Assembly: GCF_900187945.1 (NCBI RefSeq)
Contig: NZ_FYEH01000002.1
Location: 248,001 to 312,000, forward strand
From: Arboricoccus pini
GTDB lineage: Bacteria; Pseudomonadota; Alphaproteobacteria; Geminicoccales; Geminicoccaceae
DNA: 64,000 nt
Direction: 5' to 3'
The notes under the pieces are model-generated. The model searched no databases and had not been told where the DNA came from. It saw nothing but the letters and a program-made list of their open reading frames with translations. Made by a program: the position numbers and the translations under genes. Within the stretch, counting starts at the first letter, position 1; the number at the start of each line of letters is the position of its first letter. Of the stretch, positions 55,741-64,000 are shown piece after piece.

Positions 55741-56912
55741 CAGCGGTCGCGCGTGGTTCGAAATAAACGATCGTATTCATCGAAGGCGTAACGGTCCGTC
55801 ATGCCGGCGATATAGTCGCGCACGGCATCGGCCGTCTGCTGCGGCTCACCACCTTCCGGCTGCCAATGGGTAGGCAAGCAGTCCGGCTCGGCCATGAAGA
55901 GCTGGACCAGATTCCGGACGATGGACCTTGCCTTCGACGACATGCGATTGACCTTGTAGTGGCGATACATCCGCTTGCGCAAGAAGGCGCGAAGAGCGGC
56001 AATTTCGGCCGCCATGCCGGGCGAGAAGGCAACAACGGGTGATGAGGCCGCGCGTATCGCCGCGAGGTCGGGCGAAGGCGCGCCGCCCAGTGCGGCGAGA
56101 TTATGTCTTGTCCGCACGATGATGTCGGTCACCATCTGGTCGATCAGGCGGCGTATGACCTCATGATGAAGCCGCCGCTGGTCGATCGGGCCATAGAGGC
56201 CCCGAACGGTTGTCGTCGTCTCGGCGACGAGAGCTACGTCTCGCAGGTCGTCAAGGTCGAAAAAGCCGGCGCGCAGCCCGTCGTCCAGGTCGTGATTACA
56301 GTAGGCGACATCGTCCGCCAGCGCTGCCGCCTGTGCCTCGACGGGACCTTGCTGCCGCAGCAAGCCCGCGGCGGCAACCGGATGACGCGCTATGGCGCCA
56401 GGCAAGGGTTCGGCCAGCGGGCCGTTATGCTTGAGCACCCCTTCCAGGGTCTCGAAGGTCAAGTTCAGCCCGTCGAAGCTCGCGTAACGCTGCTCGAGCC
56501 GGGTCAAGACCCTGAAGGTCTGAACATTGTGATCGAACCCGCCATACGCCGCCAATTCCTCCGCCAGCGCCCGCTCGCCTGCGTGGCCAAAAGGCGGATG
56601 GCCGAGATCGTGGGCCAGCGCTACGGCTTCGCCGAGATCGGTGTCGCAACCAAGGGCGCTGCAAAGCGTGCGGGTTATCTGCGCGACCTCAAGCGAGTGG
56701 GTCAGCCGTGTGCGGAAATGATCGCCCTCACCCGAGACGAAGACCTGGGTCTTGTTCTCGAGGCGGCGAAATGCCGTCGAATGGACGATGCGGTCGCGAT
56801 CCCGCTGAAAGCAGCTGCGCAGGCCCTGTCCCGGCTCGACCAAGGCGCGTCCGGCACTTGCCTCGGCAAGGCAGGCGAAGCTGGCTAGCGTCAATGGAAG
56901 ATGCCTTTGCAC
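55740..56912 (-). CDS. dgt: Deoxyguanosinetriphosphate triphosphohydrolase-like protein
   Basis: A 390-residue HD-domain dNTP triphosphohydrolase. H in FRTRLTHSLEVAQI, HD in AVALAHDLGHPPFGHAGE and the later Asp (CNHDLDDGLRAG region, DDVAYCNHDLDD) make the metal site. It begins with FRRLENKTQVFVSGEGDHF. Such enzymes trim dNTP pools. It is divergent from erpA, the normal arrangement in alphaproteobacteria, and precedes argS. Confidence 0.92.
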   Translation of the reverse strand: MQRHLPLTLASFACLAEASAGRALVEPGQGLRSCFQRDRDRIVHSTAFRRLENKTQVFVSGEGDHFRTRLTHSLEVAQITRTLCSALGCDTDLGEAVALAHDLGHPPFGHAGERALAEELAAYGGFDHNVQTFRVLTRLEQRYASFDGLNLTFETLEGVLKHNGPLAEPLPGAIARHPVAAAGLLRQQGPVEAQAAALADDVAYCNHDLDDGLRAGFFDLDDLRDVALVAETTTTVRGLYGPIDQRRLHHEVIRRLIDQMVTDIIVRTRHNLAALGGAPSPDLAAIRAASSPVVAFSPGMAAEIAALRAFLRKRMYRHYKVNRMSSKARSIVRNLVQLFMAEPDCLPTHWQPEGGEPQQTADAVRDYIAGMTDRYAFDEYDRLFRTTRDR

Positions 56913-56990
56913 GGCCTGCGACAGAGCGAGTCTTCAACAGACCGAGGCTTGCGCCTAGATATAGGGTTCAGGCTCATGGGACAGGAACGC

Positions 56991-57341
56991 ATGACGACCA
57001 CTCTCGAAAGGCCAGCACCGCTGCTCGTCACGGCCAATGCCGCGCGGCGCATCAAGACGATCCTGGAGGCCGAAGGACGGCCGGGGCTCAGGCTGCGCAT
57101 CGCGGTCTCTGGTGGCGGTTGCTCGGGCTTTCAATATGGGTTCGATCTCGACGACAAGGAGGAGCCCGGCGATATCGTCATCGAAAAGGCGGGTGCCACG
57201 GTCGTCGTCGACGGCATGTCGTTGATGTATGTCCTGGGCGCGGAGCTGGATTTCGTCGAGGACATGACCGGCTCTTATTTCCGCATGGCCAATCCCAACG
57301 CGGCCTCATCCTGCGGCTGCGGCAATTCGTTTGCAATCTAG
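56991..57341 (+). CDS. erpA: Iron-sulfur cluster insertion protein (ErpA type)
   Basis: A 116-residue A-type carrier that passes Fe-S clusters to apo-enzymes. The three cluster cysteines are in GGGCSGFQYGF and the CGCGNSF C-terminus. The ATG at 56991 follows CAGGA at good spacing; an ATG at 56976 is also possible. Divergent from dgt, convergent with bioY. Confidence 0.9.
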   Translation: MTTTLERPAPLLVTANAARRIKTILEAEGRPGLRLRIAVSGGGCSGFQYGFDLDDKEEPGDIVIEKAGATVVVDGMSLMYVLGAELDFVEDMTGSYFRMANPNAASSCGCGNSFAI

Positions 57342-57401
57342 GCGTCAACGCGAAGGAATTGCTGACTGCCGCAGGCCCGTTCATCGTTCGGCCCAGAGAG
57401 C

Positions 57402-57423
57402 GGCCGGGACGTTCTGCCCGGCC
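57402..57423. repeat. GC-rich hairpin between erpA and bioY
   Basis: A perfect 7-bp stem GGCCGGG / CCCGGCC with an 8-base loop, between two convergent genes. No T tract on either side; perhaps a weak bidirectional terminator. Confidence 0.45.
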
Positions 57424-57442
57424 CGCCTCAAGATCGTCGTGC

Positions 57443-58027
57443 TCAAGCTTGGCGCTTGAGGTCCGCTCCGGTCACCTTCACGGCCGCCACCACGAGGGCC
57501 GCCTTCAGGAGGCCGCCCACGACGAAGGGCACAACGCCGGCAGCAAACGCCCGCGACACGTCGCCCAGCAGGACGGCCAGCCACGCAGCGCCGAGAACCA
57601 GGCAAAGCCCCTGGACAGTCGCCATGGCGAAAAACGGCAGCACGATGCCCTTAGTGAAAAGGCCGCGTTCGGCGGCGTAGCCCGAAATCATGGCCATGAC
57701 CGGGAAGGCCAGCAAATATCCTGCGGTCGGACCCATGAAGTGCGGCAGACCGCCGGTACCGCTCGCCAGGACGGGAAGACCCAAAGCTCCTTCGGCCAAC
57801 CAGGCCAGAACCGTGACGCCACCCAGCGCCCACCCGCCCAGCGCACCTACCAGCACCACCGCGAAGCTTTGCATCGTGATGGGCACCGGGAACATCGGCA
57901 CCGAGATCCAGGACGCCGCCGCGAGCAGGGCGGTGCCGAAGAGCACGGCAAAAAACTTCACTGTGTACGAAGCGTCGCTCAAGGCGAACGGATGCGAACG
58001 GCCCGCGGGCGACAATGGCTGACCCAT
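57443..58027 (-). CDS. bioY: Biotin transporter substrate-binding protein BioY
   Basis: A 194-residue membrane protein with six helices, the S-component of the biotin ECF transporter. Landmarks are VPITMQSFAVVLVGALGG and GGLPHFMGPTAGYLLAFP. No bioM, bioN or biotin synthesis genes and no BioR box are nearby; a lone BioY can work by itself or share an energy module. It is divergent from malQ. Confidence 0.92.
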   Translation of the reverse strand: MGQPLSPAGRSHPFALSDASYTVKFFAVLFGTALLAAASWISVPMFPVPITMQSFAVVLVGALGGWALGGVTVLAWLAEGALGLPVLASGTGGLPHFMGPTAGYLLAFPVMAMISGYAAERGLFTKGIVLPFFAMATVQGLCLVLGAAWLAVLLGDVSRAFAAGVVPFVVGGLLKAALVVAAVKVTGADLKRQA

Positions 58028-58317
58028 CTGCGAAAAATCCCTCTTTAAGCGACGGCCATGTTTAGCTGGCGATGATGGGGCGCAAAATCGAGGATGTCAG
58101 GCGCCCGGTCAAGGAGCGATCCGTCGACCCGGCGCCGCATCGCCGTGCTTGCTGTCGTCCCGTGAGCGGGACCTAGGCATTCACAGTTGGAACCATTGAT
58201 CCCCCGACCTGATTCCAGCAGGTGTGGCGTGTCCGACCGGACCTTGCCGAACGAGCATCGCCCGGTTGAAATCGCACAAATGTGGTCATGCCGACCGCCA
58301 ACGGAGGGATCACTCCC

Positions 58318-60528
58318 ATGACCGACATGTCGACCCTCCACAGGCTAGCCAGCCGGGCGGGGGTGCAGCTGACATTCTGGGATGCCCGCGGTCAGGAAAT
58401 GCACGCCACCGATGAAACCCTGCGCGCCTTGCTGGCAGCGATCGGCCTCGATTCACCGGACGAGGCGGCAGCATGTCGGCATCTGGAGGCACTGGATGAG
58501 CGGCAAGATGCTGGCCCAATGCCGCCTGTCATCGTTGCGCGCCTCCTGGGCGATCCGCTGAGGATTGGTCCCGTCGCTTTGACCGAGGGGACGGCCTGGC
58601 GGCTCGAACTCGAGGACGGCCAGTCACTCGAGGGCGAGCTAGCCGGTGGCATCATCACCCTGCCGCCCGACCTACCGCCCGGCTACCATCAGCTCTTGGT
58701 CACCGATGCTCGTACAATGATCATCCTGGCACCGAGCCGATGCTGGCTGCCACCGACGCTCGATAAGGGTGGCAAGACCTGGGGCATCACGGCGCAACTC
58801 TATCTGCTACGTAGCCAGGGCAATTGGGGGATCGGCGATTTCAGCGATCTCGTCCGGCTGACCAAGATCGCAGCGGTAGAAAAGGCCGATGCGATCGGCC
58901 TCAATCCGCTGCACGCCCTGTTCCTGGATACGCCGGAATCGGCCAGCCCCTACTCGCCTGCGTCGCGGCTCTGGCTGAACCCGCTTTATATCGACATTGA
59001 GGGTATTCCCGAATTGCGGGCGGACGAGGCTACGCAAGCGCTGCTGGCAGCGCCGGCATTCAAGGCCAACCTGGCCGAGGCCCGCTCTACCCCGCAAGTG
59101 ACCTATGCGCGGGTCGCCGCCCTTAAATTGGCCGCTCTCCATTCGCTCCACAGGCATTTCGCCGAGACCGCAACGGAGCAGCGCAAGCATGCCTTTGCCC
59201 GTTTCAAGAAGATGCACGGGCAGGACCTGCGCCTTTTCTGCGTCTTCCAGGCGCTCCGACTGCGCAAGGCCGGCCTCGATCCGGCAATGCCCGATTTCAG
59301 CAGCATCGATCACGCCGCGGCCCACTGGCGCAACTGGGAGCCCGAATTGCAGGAGGCGCGAAGCGCTGCGGTCGACGACTTTGCGACGGCCCACGCCGAG
59401 CTCGTCGATTTTATTGCTTGGCTGCAATGGGTGGCAGACGGCCAGCTTGCGGCCGCCGCTGGTATCGCGCATGACCTCAAGCTCGAGATCGGGCTCTATC
59501 GCGATCTGGCCGTGGGCGCCGATGCCGGCGGAGCGGAGACATGGATCGATCCCTCGGTGGTCGTGGCCGGCGCCCATGCCGGCGCCCCGCCCGATATCTT
59601 CAACCCGAATGGCCAGGATTGGGGCCTGCCCCCGTTCAATCCCCGCGCACTCCGGCTCGAGGCCTATCGAAGTTTCATTCAATTGGTGAGCGCCAACATG
59701 CGCCATGCAGGCGGCCTGCGCATCGATCATGTGCTCGGCCTGCAGCGTCTATGGTGGGTGCCAGCCGGCAAGAGCGCCCGGCATGGAGCCTACATGACCT
59801 ATCCATTCGACGACCTGGCAGCGATCCTGGCCCTTGAATCGCATCGGCATCGATGTCTGGTCGTCGGCGAAGATCTAGGAACCGTCCCTGAGGGCTTTCG
59901 CGCCAAGATGGCCGACTATGGCATTCTTTCCTATAAACTCCTGTTTTTCGAGCAGGATAGCGCCGGCAACTACCTGCCGCCCGCGGCCTATGCTTCGGCC
60001 GCCATGGCGACGGTGAGCAGCCACGACCTGCCGACCCTGGCCGGCTGGTGGGCGGCAGAAGACATCAAGATCCGAGAGGATCGGCATCTCTACAGCGATC
60101 CCGAAGAGGGTCCGCGGCAGCGTCGCCAGCGGGAAGCGGACAAGGCTGCTCTCCTCGCGGCCCTGAGCCAAGCGGGCCTGATGACAGGCGATCGTCGGAC
60201 GCGTGGGCTATCCGTCCAGGGTGGGCAGGACGGAGGCAGCACAGCCGGAGCCGAGCTCCAGTCCGGCCAGGATCCGGCCACGCCGGTCGATCCTGACGAT
60301 CTGTCACTGGCCGTGCACAGCTTCCTGGGTCGCAGTCATTCGGCGATAGCAATGGTGCAAGTCGACGAATTGATGCGGGAGACGGCCCAGGTGAACCTGC
60401 CCGCGACAACAGATCAATACCCAAACTGGCGCCGCAAGGCGGCGATGACGCTCGAGGAACTGGAGGAGAGCGGCTGGGCCAGGGAGCTGATGCAGACCCT
60501 GGCCCAGGCCCGCCACCATCAGGATTAG
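58318..60528 (+). CDS. malQ: 4-alpha-glucanotransferase (amylomaltase)
   Basis: MalQ transfers glucan segments between maltodextrins. The 736-residue GH77 protein has the nucleophile Asp in GGLRIDHVLGLQRLWWVP, the acid/base Glu in LVVGEDLGTVPEG and the third Asp in VSSHDLPTLAGWW. A low-complexity Q/G/D-rich insertion of about 30 residues (starting SVQGGQDGGS) lies late in the protein. The ATG at 58318 has GGAGGG ahead; the ATG at 58282 is less well placed. No other glycogen gene is nearby. Confidence 0.93.
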   Translation: MTDMSTLHRLASRAGVQLTFWDARGQEMHATDETLRALLAAIGLDSPDEAAACRHLEALDERQDAGPMPPVIVARLLGDPLRIGPVALTEGTAWRLELEDGQSLEGELAGGIITLPPDLPPGYHQLLVTDARTMIILAPSRCWLPPTLDKGGKTWGITAQLYLLRSQGNWGIGDFSDLVRLTKIAAVEKADAIGLNPLHALFLDTPESASPYSPASRLWLNPLYIDIEGIPELRADEATQALLAAPAFKANLAEARSTPQVTYARVAALKLAALHSLHRHFAETATEQRKHAFARFKKMHGQDLRLFCVFQALRLRKAGLDPAMPDFSSIDHAAAHWRNWEPELQEARSAAVDDFATAHAELVDFIAWLQWVADGQLAAAAGIAHDLKLEIGLYRDLAVGADAGGAETWIDPSVVVAGAHAGAPPDIFNPNGQDWGLPPFNPRALRLEAYRSFIQLVSANMRHAGGLRIDHVLGLQRLWWVPAGKSARHGAYMTYPFDDLAAILALESHRHRCLVVGEDLGTVPEGFRAKMADYGILSYKLLFFEQDSAGNYLPPAAYASAAMATVSSHDLPTLAGWWAAEDIKIREDRHLYSDPEEGPRQRRQREADKAALLAALSQAGLMTGDRRTRGLSVQGGQDGGSTAGAELQSGQDPATPVDPDDLSLAVHSFLGRSHSAIAMVQVDELMRETAQVNLPATTDQYPNWRRKAAMTLEELEESGWARELMQTLAQARHHQD

Positions 60529-60581
60529 CGAGGCTCTAGGCATAGGCCGCTCGGCTCGTGCCTGAAGCGTGAGGACAAGGC

Positions 60582-62390
60582 TCAGGCGCGCTGCAGCTCC
60601 TGCGGCGCCAATTGCTCCGAGATCGCGGCAATGTCCTGCGGCGACGAGACAAGACGGGCCTGGCCGTCCTGGATGCGATAGACGAGATCGGCGACCTCAC
60701 GCCATTTCGGCTGGTGCGAGACGGCCATCACGGTCAGGCCCGTCTCGCGGCAAAGGTCGCGGATACGCTCGCAGATCTGTGCTTCGGTCGCCGGATCAAG
60801 CCCGGTCGTTGCCTCGTCCAGGATGAGCAGACGCGGTTTGTGAAGGATGGCGCGGGCAATCGAGATCCGCTGCCGCTGGCCGCCGGAGAGGAAATTGCCG
60901 CGCTCGCCGACAACGGTCATGATGCCGTCGGGCCGAGCGGTGACGAAATCCCAGGCACCCGCCGCCTTCAACGCTTTCTCGACCTCATCCGCGGTGATCC
61001 CCTCTTCCCAGAGGGCCACGTTGTTAAAGATGGTATCGTGGAAGAGCGTGATCTCCTGCGGCACATAGCCGACCGACCGGCGCCACAGCCGGACATCCAG
61101 TGTCATGAGTTCATCGTCGTCGATCATGACGCGACCAGACTGGGGCTGGTGCAAGGCGACAATCAGATCGACGATCGTCGACTTGCCGATGCCGGAGGGT
61201 CCGGAAATCGCCGTGATCTTGCCCGAGGGAATGAAGAGGTCGAGGTTGCGCAAGACAGGCTGCTGACCGTAGCCGAAGGTGATGCCCTCCAGCTTGATAG
61301 CGCGCTCGAAATGCGGCTGCTTGGTCCCCAGGGTCTCTTCGGCGTGCGATTCGATCTGCTCCAAGAGGCCGCTTAACGACTTATAGCCGTCGAACGCCTG
61401 GTAGAAGCGGGTCAGGTTGCGTTGGATCGGCCCCAGTACCGCCAGCGTCCGCACGAGCAGCAACGACATGATCATGATGGCGGTGGGCGAGAGCGCCATC
61501 TTGTGGAGGGCGAAGAAGAAGCCGAAGGCAAGCAGGATGCCGATAACCGGCTCCTGCAGCTCGGCGGCATACTCGCCACTCATCACGCGCGATTTGAGGC
61601 TTTTGGCCATCATCCGCGCTTGACGTTCGAAGAGCAACGCGAAGCGATCCGTGCGGCCCATGGCGCGGATCTGCTTGAAGCCGATCATGGCGTCGGTAAA
61701 CTGTGCCGCATGCGTGTTCATGCGGCTGCGATGTGCCTTGCCTTCCTCGCGCGCGTTCTTCACGAGCCGGCCAAACGACCCAAACATCATGATCGTAATG
61801 AAGATGATGAGGACTAGAAGCTGCCAGGAAAGCAGGGCCGCAAGTGTAAGGAAGAGCAAGGAAGTGAGGCTGGCGGCGATAATCGTCGTGACGATCGCAA
61901 AGCATTCGCCGATGGCGGCCGCCTCCGAACCGGTCGCGTGGACGAGCCGCCCCAGCGGCTGGCTGATGAAAAAGCCCCAGCGTGCCTCGAGAATGGATTT
62001 GGTCAGACGGATCTGGAAATCGCGGCTGATCCTGCCGACCAGATTGGTCACATGCTTCATGATGAGGATGCCGACCACCGCTTTCAGCGTGAGGCCGACC
62101 ACGACGACGATAAGGATCGCATAGGCGGCAAAGGGCAGGCCCACAGCGGCAAAGAGCTTCTCCACCCCTAGCGAGACGCCCTTGGCCTCCCTGGCACCCG
62201 ACGCCGTGGCGAGCAGCGGAATGATCATACCCATCCCGCATAGTTCGAGGATGCTCGACAGAAAGAGGCCGCCCACGACGATGAAGCGCTGCATCGGTGA
62301 GACGAGCCGCAGCACCTCGAGAAAAGCGCCGAGTCCTGTTAGGAGTCGGCGCAGGCGCCCCACTGGAGCGTTCTGCACAGCGTCGGACAT
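60582..62390 (-). CDS. ABC exporter, fused permease and ATPase
   Basis: A 602-residue half-transporter: six helices in residues about 35-330, then an ATPase domain with Walker A GPSGIGKST, signature LSGGQRQRIS and Walker B LLILDEATTGLDP. The ATG at 62388-62390 (MSDAVQNAPVGRLRRLL) gives the normal N-terminus; upstream codons look unconserved. It is divergent from the glycosyltransferase-like gene, hinting at a polysaccharide or lipid substrate, but this is not proven. Confidence 0.88.
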   Translation of the reverse strand: MSDAVQNAPVGRLRRLLTGLGAFLEVLRLVSPMQRFIVVGGLFLSSILELCGMGMIIPLLATASGAREAKGVSLGVEKLFAAVGLPFAAYAILIVVVVGLTLKAVVGILIMKHVTNLVGRISRDFQIRLTKSILEARWGFFISQPLGRLVHATGSEAAAIGECFAIVTTIIAASLTSLLFLTLAALLSWQLLVLIIFITIMMFGSFGRLVKNAREEGKAHRSRMNTHAAQFTDAMIGFKQIRAMGRTDRFALLFERQARMMAKSLKSRVMSGEYAAELQEPVIGILLAFGFFFALHKMALSPTAIMIMSLLLVRTLAVLGPIQRNLTRFYQAFDGYKSLSGLLEQIESHAEETLGTKQPHFERAIKLEGITFGYGQQPVLRNLDLFIPSGKITAISGPSGIGKSTIVDLIVALHQPQSGRVMIDDDELMTLDVRLWRRSVGYVPQEITLFHDTIFNNVALWEEGITADEVEKALKAAGAWDFVTARPDGIMTVVGERGNFLSGGQRQRISIARAILHKPRLLILDEATTGLDPATEAQICERIRDLCRETGLTVMAVSHQPKWREVADLVYRIQDGQARLVSSPQDIAAISEQLAPQELQRA

Positions 62391-62683
62391 GAGCGGAGCT
62401 TGGAAAACCTCGACCTTGAAACCAGACGTCCTTATTGACGTCTCAATGGAACGGGTGGGCTCTATAAAAGGTTTACGAGCGTCTAGGCCAGCGTTCAGTA
62501 ACGGCAACATAGGGGAACGCCAGCATGGTTCAGTTCCATTCGTAATCATTACGCATAGGTACGCATACCATCGGATGCCCTTAGCCCAGGACCTAAAGGA
62601 TGCGATGTTTGCGCTAATCAACGGTAGACGTCGCGGAACGATCCCGCTACCCCAACCCTATATCGAATTCTGACAGAGGGGCG
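62391..62683. other. Divergent promoter region of ABC exporter and glycosyltransferase-like gene
   Basis: About 290 bases without a supported gene. GACGTC occurs twice, at 62425-62430 and 62438-62443, 13 bases apart, the second within the near-palindrome TTGACGTCTCAA. This might be a regulator site. A TATAAAA run near 62465 may be a promoter element. Confidence 0.35.
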
Positions 62684-63517
62684 ATGACCCGGATAGCTGT
62701 CGTGACGACGTTCAACGAGGCATCCTACGACGGCTACGCAGGCAGGATGCTCGATACGTTCGATCGCTTTTGGCCGGGCGATATCCGCCTTCTTGCCTAT
62801 AGCGAGCAGTTCAAACCGCCCGTTAAGAGCGATCGCATCATTTTCCGCGATCTTCTAGATGCGTCCCCCGAACTTGTCGCCTTTCGCGAGCGTCATCGTG
62901 ACAACCCGCGTGCCAATGGCCGTGCCTCGCGCCGTCTGCGGTTGCGTGTGGAGTGGCGCAAGCCAAAAATTCGCGTCCTTCGGGTCTGCGAGGCAGATTC
63001 GTTCATGTGGCAGGCGGTACGCTTCAGCCATAAGAGCTTCGCGATTTTCCATGCGGCGGCGAATTGCGACGCCGATATACTCTATTGGCTCGACTCCGAC
63101 GTTATCACCCGCCAAGCCATCCCGGACAGCTTCATCGCGCAGATGATGCCGGCCAATGCCATGCTGAGCTACATCGCCCGCCGCAAATTTTCCGATTGCT
63201 GCCTGACCGGCTTCAATCTGCGCCATCCCTTGATGACCAGCTTCATGGCATCATTCCGCCACCTCTATGTGGCGGACGCACTCTTCAAATATCCCCAGTA
63301 TCATGATTCCTACCTCTTCGACGTGATGCGGAAGCGGTATGAGCGCATGGGGGCCGTGAACCATGACTTGGCACGAGGTGTGGGCCAAGCGCACGGCCAT
63401 GTCTTCGACCATTGCGACCTCGGCATCTATCTCGATCACCTTAAAGGGGCGCGAAAGGATATGAACCCGCCGCCCGAGCCGGTCTTCAAGAGCCTAGCCG
63501 GAGCCTCCAGCCTCTAG
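62684..63517 (+). CDS. Glycosyltransferase-like protein with a DxD motif
   Basis: A 277-residue cytoplasmic protein beginning TRIAVVTTFNEASYDGYAGR, a nucleotide-binding-type strand, with a central YWLDSDVITR (DSD). This DxD motif usually binds the metal and nucleotide sugar in GT-A enzymes. LTGFNLRHPLM and QYHDSYLFDVM follow. No close family was recognised. Its setting beside an ABC exporter suggests surface-glycan work; the donor and acceptor are unknown. Confidence 0.6.
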   Translation: MTRIAVVTTFNEASYDGYAGRMLDTFDRFWPGDIRLLAYSEQFKPPVKSDRIIFRDLLDASPELVAFRERHRDNPRANGRASRRLRLRVEWRKPKIRVLRVCEADSFMWQAVRFSHKSFAIFHAAANCDADILYWLDSDVITRQAIPDSFIAQMMPANAMLSYIARRKFSDCCLTGFNLRHPLMTSFMASFRHLYVADALFKYPQYHDSYLFDVMRKRYERMGAVNHDLARGVGQAHGHVFDHCDLGIYLDHLKGARKDMNPPPEPVFKSLAGASSL

Positions 63518-63539
63518 CCGATCCGGCACGCCCGAACGG

Positions 63540-64000
63540 TCAATCCAGCGACAGCAGATCGAGGTTGGCGGTCTCGCGCATGCTGCAGACGGCAAGAAAG
63601 CTCAAGAGCCCTGCCGCAGTCACGTAATAGCCGACATAGCTGAGCCCGCCCCGGTCGACCAGGATCTGCGCGACATAGGGCGCAAGCGAGCCCCCGAGGA
63701 TGCCGCCCATATTGTAGGCGATCGAGGCGCCGCTATAGCGCACACGCGTCGGGAAAAGTTCCGGCAGCAAGGCGCCCATAGGTGCAAACGTCACCCCCAT
63801 GAGGCCCAATTCCAGGACGAGGAAGAGGTAGACGCCAAGTAGGCTGCCGCTACCGAGCAGATACGGCAGCGACAGCCCCGAGAGAGCAGCGGCTAACGAA
63901 CCCACAAGCAGAATTGGCCGCCGGCCGTAGCGATCCGAAAGATGCCCCGAGATCGGCGTGGCGATGGCCATCGCCGGGATGGCAAAACAGAGAAGCGTGA
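63540..64000 (-). CDS. MHS-family MFS transporter, C-terminal part (cut by window edge)
   Basis: The last 152 or so residues of a major facilitator transporter of the metabolite:H+ symporter group. It contains the loop motif GHLSDRYGRRPILLVG, the typical ELFPTRVRYSGASIAYNMGG segment and a final helix ending CSMRETANLDL. The frame is open beyond 64000, so the N-terminal half is outside the window. MHS members carry dicarboxylates, osmolytes or aromatic acids; this substrate is unknown. Confidence 0.82.
   Translation of the reverse strand, partial: TLLCFAIPAMAIATPISGHLSDRYGRRPILLVGSLAAALSGLSLPYLLGSGSLLGVYLFLVLELGLMGVTFAPMGALLPELFPTRVRYSGASIAYNMGGILGGSLAPYVAQILVDRGGLSYVGYYVTAAGLLSFLAVCSMRETANLDLLSLD

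Overview
The window is GC-rich, densely packed chromosomal DNA from an alphaproteobacterium, most likely of the Rhodospirillales/Geminicoccales type. The lineage evidence is a circularly permuted two-piece tmRNA gene, an alphaproteobacterial-type SspB, a GTTC-N7-GTTC LexA box in front of imuA-imuB, a glnB-glnA pair with a sigma54 promoter, and the conserved block erpA/dgt-argS-SPOR-nagZ-M50-scpA-scpB-tatBC-serS-surE-nlpD ... yajC-secD-secF-Mth938. The species cannot be fixed from sequence reading alone. No prophage, insertion sequence, CRISPR array or rRNA was seen. One tRNA (His, GTG) and one tmRNA are present.

Layout. 1-10.3 kb: truncated GT4 glycosyltransferase, ABC exporter, priA, xerC, an AsmA-like protein and fumC. 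10.4-14 kb: sspB, ssrA (tmRNA), thyX and an OmpA-type lipoprotein. 14-17.4 kb: SOS mutagenesis genes imuA-imuB with their LexA box (no dnaE2 beside them) and an unknown HTH-like protein. 17.6-25.8 kb: OmpR-type regulator, cyclopropane fatty acid synthase operon, xth next to a frameshifted nth-like pseudogene, an orphan zinc-finger anti-sigma-like membrane protein and rmuC. 26.2-30.6 kb: tRNA-His, then the nitrogen-assimilation locus: sigma54 promoter, glnB, a highly structured intergenic leader, glnA, a terminator, and a glutamine synthetase paralogue that has lost almost all metal and catalytic residues but keeps the adenylylation tyrosine. 30.7-36 kb: nucleoside hydrolase, thioesterase, parE, chorismate mutase, DUF1203 and an NDUFAF6-like protein. 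36-43.5 kb: sodB, GNAT, an NDUFAF3-like protein, secF-secD-yajC, a DUF815 ATPase and a ClC channel. 43.5-57 kb: pseudoazurin, then the cell-envelope/translation block running leftwards. 57-64 kb: erpA, bioY, malQ, a second ABC exporter, a DxD glycosyltransferase-like protein and a truncated MHS-family transporter.

How the genes work together. Translation quality control: tmRNA adds a tag and SspB, encoded next to it, would deliver tagged proteins to ClpXP. Nitrogen control: PII (glnB), glutamine synthetase and a probable GS pseudoenzyme. Protein export: SecDF-YajC and TatBC. Chromosome handling: PriA, XerC, ScpAB, ParE, RmuC. Respiratory complex I assembly: the NDUFAF3/NDUFAF6-like pair.

The most interesting items are the GS pseudoenzyme behind glnA, the structured glnB-glnA leader with two competing copies of a sequence beside the glnA ribosome binding site, and the ssrA-sspB linkage. 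No wholly new multi-gene system was identified. Domain and family names come from reading motifs by eye; no database search was run.
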